Of a stretch of DNA of 64,000 bases, positions 58,402-64,000 are shown in pieces. The notes below the pieces were generated by a model. It did not search any database and was not told the origin of the DNA. It saw only the letters and a list, made by a program, of their open reading frames with translations. This DNA is from Lichenibacterium dinghuense (lineage in GTDB: Bacteria > Pseudomonadota > Alphaproteobacteria > Rhizobiales > Beijerinckiaceae): NCBI RefSeq assembly GCF_021730615.1, contig NZ_JAJLMN010000001.1, positions 3,049,501-3,113,500 on the forward strand, given 5' to 3'. The position numbers and the translations under genes are program-made. Numbering within the stretch: position 1 is the stretch's first letter; each line of letters opens with the position of its first letter.

Positions 58402-59600
58402 TCACAGCGCTTCGCGCGCCCCCCTTACCCCCCATCGATCTGAAAACGTCCGTACGAGGTCGGGACGGCTACGTTCAGGGTTGTCGAACGAAGCTTCGGG
58501 ATTGACGTGCACCGCCCCGGCGATCGGCGCCTCGACCTCGGCGCCTTCAGCCCCGAGTTGAACCGCCTGGGCCGCCGAGCGGGCCGGAGAGGCAGGTACA
58601 GCCTTCGCGGCGTGCGTGGCCGGGGACTCGCCCATGAGGGTGCGCTCCTTGGCGGCGAAGTCCGCCGCCTCCCTGCCCGGGGCGTGCTCGGCACGCTCCA
58701 AAGCCACGCGCTGACGGGCGTGCTCGGCCGCATCGCGCCGGGCCTGGAAGTGTTCCCCGACGGCATCGACCGTCTTCTCGACACCGTGGAAGGCGGCTCC
58801 GCGGGCAGTCTCCGTCGCGTCGAAGCCCAGCTCGGGCTCCTTAAGCCGGTCGTCCTCCGGTGCATCGTCCTCCCTGCGGGCACGGCGCTCGATGGCCTCC
58901 TCACCGGGCAGCGGCGCGCCCTGGGGCGTTTCGGCCGCGTCCGCGGCGTGCGAACCAAACAGGCTGTAGGCTCCGTACGCGGTCTCGGCGAGAAGGCCGG
59001 CCATGAGGCCCCACCTCCCGTGCAGGCCCTTAACGAAGCGGGTGAGCCCGCCGAGACCCTTCGCGGCGCCCTTCACCGCCGCCGTGCCGCGGCCGAGGAT
59101 CTTTCTCCCGCCGAGCAGAAGGCCGCCGAGGCTAGCCGCCCCGGCTTCCGCCCCGAAGCCGCTCTCGGTCACAGCATGGACGAGGTCCGTCAGCCACCCA
59201 CCCCCACTGTGCCCTCCGCCACCCTTGGCGTGGGCCGCCGCGGCCTGGAGCGCCGCCCCGGTGCCGTGCGACGCGGGAACGTCCTTCTTGCCGTACAGCG
59301 CTTGGTCGTGGTCGAACTACTCCTGCCGGCGCCGCTCTTAGTTCATCGCCCGCAGCTTGTCCGTGAGCTCGGACGTCAACTCGCCTTGCCGGCGGTGCGC
59401 CGCGGCCAGGCTCTCCGTCGAGTGCGCGACGCCGCCCGGGATGTGTGGGGCGCCGCCTATCACGAGGGCGACGAGATGGTCGAGAGGGGCGAACGGCTCC
59501 GGCGTGGTGCCCGGGGCGATCTGCAACGGCATCGCGGTCGCCTACCCGGGCACGGACCGTTCCTGACCATCGGCGCCGTTGATGATGCCGACCGGGAGAT
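58402..59600 (-). pseudogene. phage tail/tape-measure-like gene broken by three in-frame stops
   Basis: One frame runs from about 59600 to 58402 with recognisable protein-like sequence throughout: NSLDLPVGIINGADGQERSV, LQIAPGTTPEPFAPLDHLVA, LTDKLRAMN, FDHDQALYGKKDVPASHG and the Gly/Ala-rich EAGAASLGGLLLGGRK then AAVKGAAKGLGGL. It is interrupted by TAG (59542-59544), TAA (59338-59340) and TAG (59317-59319) with no frame change. The composition suits a phage tape-measure or tail-internal protein; that name is a guess. The last 256 codons (59172-58402) remain open. Confidence 0.45.
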
Positions 59601-59738
59601 CCAAGCTGTTCACCAGAAGGGGCAACCCGCGACAGCACTCCGACGAAGCGGAGACATTGACGAGGCTAGATCGCCGGGGCATGGCAAGCGGTTGAGGCGA
59701 CCTCAAGCTCGACCCAACGCGAGATGCGTTGTATACAT

Positions 59739-60809
59739 CTACGACGCGACGACCCGAGAATCCTTTGGGTCTCGGATGCGGAAGTTATCGGTGATTCGGG
59801 ATGAGAAGCGACTGAAGTGCTTCGGGACCGTTTCCTTGAGGAATGTCAGGATCGCCTCCGCGAAGTCCTTGAATGTGGCATAGTACCGGTTGTGGGTGAC
59901 GTTCTGGTGCATCACGCCCCAGAGCCGCTCGATCGGGTTGAGGTGAGGGCAGTAACTCGGGATGAAGTGAAGCACGATGCGCCGTCCCGGTTGCCTCATC
60001 CAATCCTGAACAGCACGGGCATGATGATAGCGGGCGTTGTCCAGATAGACATGGATCCGACGCATCGTCGTGTAGGCGTTCTCGATGGAGGTCAGAAGCT
60101 CGATCGTGCTTTGCGCATCGACCGAAAGCACTTCCTTCATCCGCGTCGCGCCGGTCTCCAGGTCGATCACACCATGGATGTTCATGCGATCACGGCCCGA
60201 CGCCGCAGGAACCGCGACGTCGGCGCCACGCGGCATCCACACGCCCGCCGGTCGCGTCTGATGGGTCGGGTGAACGGCATCGCCGTAGACGATCGCTTCG
60301 TCGGCCCCAAGGCCGTTGCGGAGCCGCTCATGCTGCTCGATGAACGCTTCCTGCGCCGCAAGGTCGAGATGCGAGGGCACAAGGTCAGGCTTGCGCCAGA
60401 CAAAATCCAGCGCCGCCATCAGCTTGATCAAACCGGATCGCGTGTACGACATGCCATACGTCGTCCGGATGTGATGACCGATCGCGCGTGTCGACGCCGG
60501 AAGCGCCTCCGTGGCCCAGGCTTTCAGGGCCGTGAGCTGCTCCACCGTCAAGGCGCGGTGCCCGCCCGCCAAGTCGAAGCGCGCCAGAGCCGGTACGCCG
60601 CCCTCGCGATAAACCTTGAACCAGCTCCGGATCGTGTCGTCGTCCAGGAGGAGAGCCTCCGAAACCTGCTCGCAACTCCAGCCCTTGTCCAACAAAAGGA
60701 TCGCGTTGGCGCGCCGGGCGACCCGATGCTCCTCAAGCCCATCCCGCGCGATGCCCGTCAGCCGCGCACGATCGTCCTTGCTCAGGAAATGGCGCTTGAT
60801 CATCGACAC
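59739..60809 (-). CDS. IS630-family transposase
   Basis: A 356-residue transposase. The N-terminal HTH part reads VSEALLLDDDTIRSWFKVYR; the DDE core has Asp in AIVYGDAVHPTHQ, Asp in HVYLDNARYHHARAV and Glu in CPHLNPIERLWGVMHQNVTH. It appears intact, with start at MSMIKRHFLS. IS630 elements insert at TA; I could not fix their terminal repeats, which would be in the flanking 50-60 bases on each side. Confidence 0.9.
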   Translation of the reverse strand: MSMIKRHFLSKDDRARLTGIARDGLEEHRVARRANAILLLDKGWSCEQVSEALLLDDDTIRSWFKVYREGGVPALARFDLAGGHRALTVEQLTALKAWATEALPASTRAIGHHIRTTYGMSYTRSGLIKLMAALDFVWRKPDLVPSHLDLAAQEAFIEQHERLRNGLGADEAIVYGDAVHPTHQTRPAGVWMPRGADVAVPAASGRDRMNIHGVIDLETGATRMKEVLSVDAQSTIELLTSIENAYTTMRRIHVYLDNARYHHARAVQDWMRQPGRRIVLHFIPSYCPHLNPIERLWGVMHQNVTHNRYYATFKDFAEAILTFLKETVPKHFSRFSSRITDNFRIRDPKDSRVVAS

Positions 60810-60893
60810 AAAACCGAATCGAAAGCGACCCCGTCGTCAACCCCGCATCCTCACGGAATCGGGCTATAGCTCATATTGACCGGCTACCGCCGG

Positions 60894-61670
60894 ATGAAAA
60901 AGCCGACGGGCGTGGACATGGAAGACATCCCGGACAGCCGCATTGATCAGGTCACGATGATGGAGGGCATCCTCACGGCCGCTGCGACCGGCGGATCCGA
61001 TGAGGGGCCGATGTACGAAGCCCTGCGGCGTGAGCTCCTAGCCGATGACCGTTTGAAGCCGCTCCTGCCCTCCTTCGTCCGGACATATAGAAGTCTCGGC
61101 GCGTTCTGGCCATTCATCAAGGGCCGGGCAGGGACGTACGCCGAGCGCCGACAAATCATCTCCGAGGCGTTCACGCCGGTGGTGGACTTCCTCGAAGGTC
61201 GAGGCCGTGCCCCGAGCGACGAGCTGACGTCGGATGCCTTGGTGGTCTTCGACGCGGAAGGCGTCCAAGCGGTGTGGGCCAAGGCCCTAGCGCGCCGGAC
61301 GACCGATCCCGAAGGCGCGATCACCGTGGCGCGGACGCTGCTCGAAACCGTGTGCAAGCGCATCCTCAACGAACTCGGCACCCCCGCCGGCGACAAGGAC
61401 GACCTGCCCAAGATCTACGGCTCGACGGCCAAGGCTCTCCGCCTCGCGCCCGACCAGCATGTGGAGGAGCCGATCAAGACCATCCTCGGCGGCGCCATGA
61501 ACCTCGTGAACGGGATCGGGACGCTCCGGAACCGATTCTCAGACGCGCACGCCCCAGGCGCGAAGATGCCGGTCCGGCCGTCCGAGAGGCACGCGAAGCT
61601 CGCCGTCAACACGGCCGGCGCGGTCGCGACTTTCCTGGTCGAGACCTACCTGGAGCGGTCGAAGCCGTGA
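60894..61670 (+). CDS. abortive-infection-type protein (Abi_C domain)
   Basis: About 258 residues. The N-terminal half is helical with no recognised domain (EALRRELLADDRLKPLLPSF, RRQIISEAFTPVVDFLEGRG). The C-terminal half (about 150-255) fits the Abi_C pattern: AITVARTLLETVCKRILNEL, DLPKIYGSTAKALRL, LGGAMNLVNGIGTLRNRFSD and AHAPG, with LRN..AH as most characteristic. Abi_C proteins occur in abortive-infection phage defence. Starts at TTG 60876, ATG 60894 or ATG 60918 are possible. It lies alone between an IS630 transposase gene and a resolvase scrap. Confidence 0.65.
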   Translation: MKKPTGVDMEDIPDSRIDQVTMMEGILTAAATGGSDEGPMYEALRRELLADDRLKPLLPSFVRTYRSLGAFWPFIKGRAGTYAERRQIISEAFTPVVDFLEGRGRAPSDELTSDALVVFDAEGVQAVWAKALARRTTDPEGAITVARTLLETVCKRILNELGTPAGDKDDLPKIYGSTAKALRLAPDQHVEEPIKTILGGAMNLVNGIGTLRNRFSDAHAPGAKMPVRPSERHAKLAVNTAGAVATFLVETYLERSKP

Positions 61671-61686
61671 TGCCCACCGATTGGTT

Positions 61687-61890
61687 TTACGGGCGCCAGC
61701 CTGCCCCATCGTCGAGCCAGCACCGAATGGAGGCCACGCCGCAGGACAGCCGATCGAGCTTGGCGACCGCGACGGGGCACTTGCGCGTCTTCGCCGCGGC
61801 GAGGGCAGCGGCGAGCTTGGGGCAACGCTAGAGCGCGTCGGAGCCTTTGCCCGTCGCGACCTCGATGAACTCCGCCGCGACCGTGAAGCC
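61687..61890 (-). pseudogene. serine recombinase (resolvase) fragment with in-frame TAG
   Basis: Read leftwards the frame gives GFTVAAEFIEVATGKGSDAL, a TAG stop (61830-61828), then RCPKLAAALAAAKTRKCPVA and VAKLDRLSCGVASIRCWLDD. This is the resolvase N-terminal pattern F.E...GKG.D.L..RP.L..AL..A....C.VVVAKLDRLSR. The catalytic Ser region and the DNA-binding domain are absent, so only a scrap of about 67 codons remains. Confidence 0.7.
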
Positions 61891-61925
61891 CTAACACGCG
61901 GCGAAGCGGATTTCACGAGGTGGTT

Positions 61926-62240
61926 TTAATGAAGCCTGACAGTGGGAGGAAGCTCTCCAACATTCTTCATGGCTACAGACTCGTAGACGACCTTGCGCTC
62001 AGGGTGAGCGATAAATGCATTCAGAATGATGGGGAAATCGAGGGCCTTGATGGCATAATGACCGGTAGACTCATTGAATAACGTGGAGATCTTCCGCGCG
62101 TGAATGAATGCTGCCATCTTGGCCGTGCACGAGAGAAGGAAATAGAACTTATCACCCGAGGTGTAGATGAACTTTGCCTCTTCGAAGCCAGTCTCAACAT
62201 AAAGGGTCGAAGAGCTGTCCTCGATCTTGCGCCGAAACAA
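61926..62240 (-). CDS. unknown AT-rich small protein
   Basis: An open frame of 104 residues (FRRKIEDSSSTLYVETGFEE, FIYTSGDKFYFLLSCTAKMA, FPIILNAFIAHPERKVVYES). Base composition is much more AT-rich than anything else in the last 2 kb. The only start near the left edge is TTG 62240 without a good ribosome site; an in-frame stop lies 63 bases further upstream, so it could be the tail of a lost gene. No family recognised. Confidence 0.45.
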   Translation of the reverse strand: MFRRKIEDSSSTLYVETGFEEAKFIYTSGDKFYFLLSCTAKMAAFIHARKISTLFNESTGHYAIKALDFPIILNAFIAHPERKVVYESVAMKNVGELPPTVRLH

Positions 62241-62337
62241 AGTGATAATCGCGCTACACTGAGCTCCTGCGACAGTGGTGGGAACAATGTCAGTCTGACG
62301 TAACTACCCACGGGGTGCGCAGCTTGGCTGAGCGCCG

Positions 62338-62499
62338 TCAGGCGCCGATGGTGCCCAGCACGGTGCTGAACGTGCCGGCGCCGGAGGTCAGGCGCGCGGT
62401 GGCCACCACGGTTCGCACGGCGGCCTCGCCCTTGGCGGACCACATGGCGCGGTAGCCGTTGGTGTTCTTGCGCTGGATCACCGCTGGGCGGAGGTCGCG
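62338..62499 (-). pseudogene. C-terminal remnant of an IS66-like transposase, cut by an IS21 element
   Basis: Reading leftwards from base 62499: DLRPAVIQRKNTNGYRAMWS, then AKGEAAVRTVVATARLTSGA and GTFSTVLGTIGA before the stop. The pattern RK.TNGYR..W....A..V.TARL matches the end of IS66-like transposases. The fragment stops exactly where the putative IS21-family left end begins (TGCGG at 62500). Confidence 0.55.
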
Positions 62500-62504
62500 T
62501 GCGG

Positions 62505-62596
62505 ATTCCGATCGAAGCCGGCCACTGATTCCGAGATGAAGCCGGCCGCCATTCCGATTTGATGCCGGCCACCGTTCCGAGATGAAGCCGGCCACC
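62505..62596. repeat. four tandem 23-base repeats at the IS21 end
   Basis: Copies start at 62505, 62528, 62551 and 62574, with exactly 23-base spacing. Each fits the pattern ATTCCGAgatGAAGCCGGCC plus three bases; the copies differ at a few positions. Multiple terminal repeats near the left end are known for IS21 elements and bind IstA. The 23-base period puts each site on the same DNA face about two helical turns apart. Confidence 0.85.
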
Positions 62597-62671
62597 CTGA
62601 TCCGGCAATAGCGTCCCCGCAGGTCAGCAACCGCGGCACCCTGCCTCGCCCCCCCACGCGAGGAGATCGGG

Positions 62672-64000
62672 ATGCCGGCCAGGAGAGAGCTGACGATGCG
62701 ACAGATCCGACACATGCTCCGGCTCGCCCGCGACGGGGTGAGCGCCCGCGAGATCGGCCGAACGCTCGGCATCGCGCGGTCCACCGTCCAGGACAACCTC
62801 GCCCGTGCGTCAGCGGCGGGCTTGGCTTGGCCGATCGATGAAGAGATCACCGACGCCGTCCTCGAACAGCGGCTGTTCGACCGCGTCGGCGTGAAGCAAG
62901 GCGTCAGACGACGCGTCGAGCCAGACTGGCCGTCGATGGTGCGCGAGATGCGCAGGCCCGGCGTCAACCTGATGGTTCTCTGGGAAGAGTATCGTGTATC
63001 TGAGCCCGGCGGCTACGGTTACTCGCGCTTCTGTGATCTTTACAGGGAGTTCGAACGCCGTGTCACGCCGGTGATGCGCCAACACCATGCCGCCGGCGAC
63101 AAGGTGTTCGTCGACTATTCCGGCAAGCGCGTGCCCATCGTCGATCCCGCCACCGGCGTGGTGAGACAGGCCGAGATCTTCGTGGCGGTGCTGGGCGCCT
63201 CCAGCCTCACCTACGCCGAGGCGACGTGGACCCAGGCGCTGCCGGACTGGATCGGCGCCCACGTGCGCCTGTTCGACTTTCTGGGCGGCGTGCCGCGCCG
63301 GTGGTGCCCGACAACCTCAAGAGCGGGATCAACAAGGCGTCCTTCTACGATCCGGAGATCAATCGCTCCTACGGCACCATGGCCGAGCACTACGGCATCG
63401 GCGTGCTGCCGGCCCGGCCGAGGAAGCCGCGCGACAAGGCCAAGGTGGAGAACGGCGTCCGCTTCGCCCAGAGCTACATCCTGGGACGCCTGCGGGCCCA
63501 GACGTTCTTCTCGCTGGCCGAGTGCAACGCCGCCATCGCGGCCATGGTGGAGCGCATCAACGCCCACCCCATGCGCCGCCTCGGCACCACGCGCCGGGCG
63601 CTGTTCGAGGCCGTGGAGCGGGCCGCCCTGCTGCCCCTGCCGTCGGCACCCTACGTCTTTGCCGAGTGGCGGCTGGCACGGGTCAACCTCGACTACCACG
63701 TCGAGGCTGCCGGCTTCCTGTACTCGGTGCCCCATGCGCTGATCCGCGAGCAGGTGGACGTGCGCCTGACGGAGCGCACCGTGGAGGTGTTCCACCGCGG
63801 CCAGCGCGTCGCCGCCCACGACCGGCGTTATGGCGGCGCCCGGCACGGCACCGACGTCGAGCACATGCCGAGCGCTCACCGGCGCTACGCGGAATGGACG
63901 CCGGCCCGCTTCGAGCGCTGGGGCCGGGAGATCGGCCCCGAAACCGAGGGCCTCGTCATCGCCATCCTGCGCGGGCGTCCCCATCCCGAGCAGGGCTTCC
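62672..64000 (+). pseudogene. istA: istA transposase gene with a one-base frameshift, partial
   Basis: IstA of IS21. First frame: LTMRQIRHMLRLARDGVSAR, TLGIARSTVQDNLARASAAG (HTH) and HHAAGDKVFVDYSGKRV (first catalytic Asp). The frame leaves the protein at about 63298-63301 (LGGVPR then nonsense). From 63301 the -1 frame continues perfectly: VVPDNLKSGINKASFYDPEI, YGTMAEHYGIGVLPARPRKP, VNLDYHVEAAGFLYSVPHAL, to the window end. One base is missing in CGCCGGTGGTG, where CGCCTGGTGGTG would restore the frame. IstA is not normally made by frameshifting, so this looks inactive, or is a sequencing error. Confidence 0.85.

Larger units (their letters stand above)
62500..64000 (+). mobile_element. IS21-family element, left part (runs off window)
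   Basis: A left end beginning TGCGGATTCCGATCG at 62500 is followed by four 23-base repeats and then the istA gene. istB and the right end are beyond the window. The element cuts an IS66-like remnant to its left. Confidence 0.75.

Noticed and set aside
59690-60880. Terminal inverted repeats of the IS630 element
   Set aside because: Several TA dinucleotides and weak similarities exist, but no pair of ends was convincing by eye.
62505-62596. CRISPR array
   Set aside because: The repeats are directly adjacent with no spacers, number only four, and lie at an IS21 end.

Overview
The window is very GC-rich alphaproteobacterial chromosome, most likely from the order Hyphomicrobiales (Rhizobiales) and perhaps near the Methylobacterium/Beijerinckiaceae group. 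Evidence for this: a tRNA-His without an encoded G-1 and with G1:U72 and A73, a trait of one alphaproteobacterial clade; an exact CtrA box in front of a PdhS/PleC/DivJ-type kinase; a Ros/MucR regulator; two phasins; HWE-family kinases; and the gene orders miaB-phoH-ybeY-corC, aroK-aroB-corC and mdh-sucCDAB. Genus placement is inference only.

Layout. 1-11.8 kb: the N-terminus of a sensor kinase, tRNA-His, two phasins with a palindromic operator candidate, a large cell-cycle-type histidine kinase behind a CtrA box, a sulfotransferase fused to a second domain, peptidase T, a receiver protein facing an HWE kinase, a Crp/Fnr regulator, a small exported Cys-rich protein and a HAD phosphatase. 12-19.6 kb: MucR, the coupled cluster miaB-phoH-ybeY-corC (every junction a 4-base overlap), a RelE/Xre toxin-antitoxin pair next to rimI-tsaB, and a NifU-type Fe-S protein. 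19.7-26.9 kb: a DoxX protein, a di-haem cytochrome c peroxidase, a tartrate/malate-type dehydrogenase, dodecin, a membrane CorC, aroB, aroK and a coiled-coil protein. 27-34.9 kb: a 1408-residue GlgX-MalQ fusion, a decayed ABC ATPase tail, an isochorismatase-like hydrolase, a GbcA-like Rieske oxygenase and a VapBC45-like pair. 34.9-40.3 kb: a complete ribose-type ABC importer and an orphan peptide-type binding protein. 40.3-50.1 kb: the TCA operon mdh-sucC-(small unknown gene)-sucD-sucA-sucB, read leftwards with strong intercistronic hairpins and a final terminator, then glucokinase read rightwards.

50.2-64 kb is accessory DNA with lower GC in places and many broken genes: an unrecognised 290-residue protein; a porin gene split in its signal peptide by an 875-bp IS427-type element with a perfect CTAG duplication; a frameshifted RecD2 scrap; Uma2 and YaiI proteins; a tyrosine integrase; about 1.6 kb with no supported gene; a phage-like gene with three in-frame stops; an IS630 transposase; an Abi_C-type candidate abortive-infection protein; a serine-recombinase scrap; the tail of an IS66-like transposase cut by an IS21-family element; and that element's istA, frameshifted and running off the window.

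How it fits together: the housekeeping part supplies central carbon metabolism (TCA, glucose and glycogen entry, PHA granule proteins), aromatic amino acid precursors, tRNA and ribosome maintenance and polarity or stress signalling. The right quarter looks like a site of repeated insertion and decay in which one candidate defence gene still looks intact. I did not find a convincing new multi-gene system. The most interesting items are the GlgX-MalQ fusion, the sulfotransferase fusion, the extra gene inside the suc operon, the CtrA-box kinase and the porin insertion that can be reverted on paper to an intact gene.
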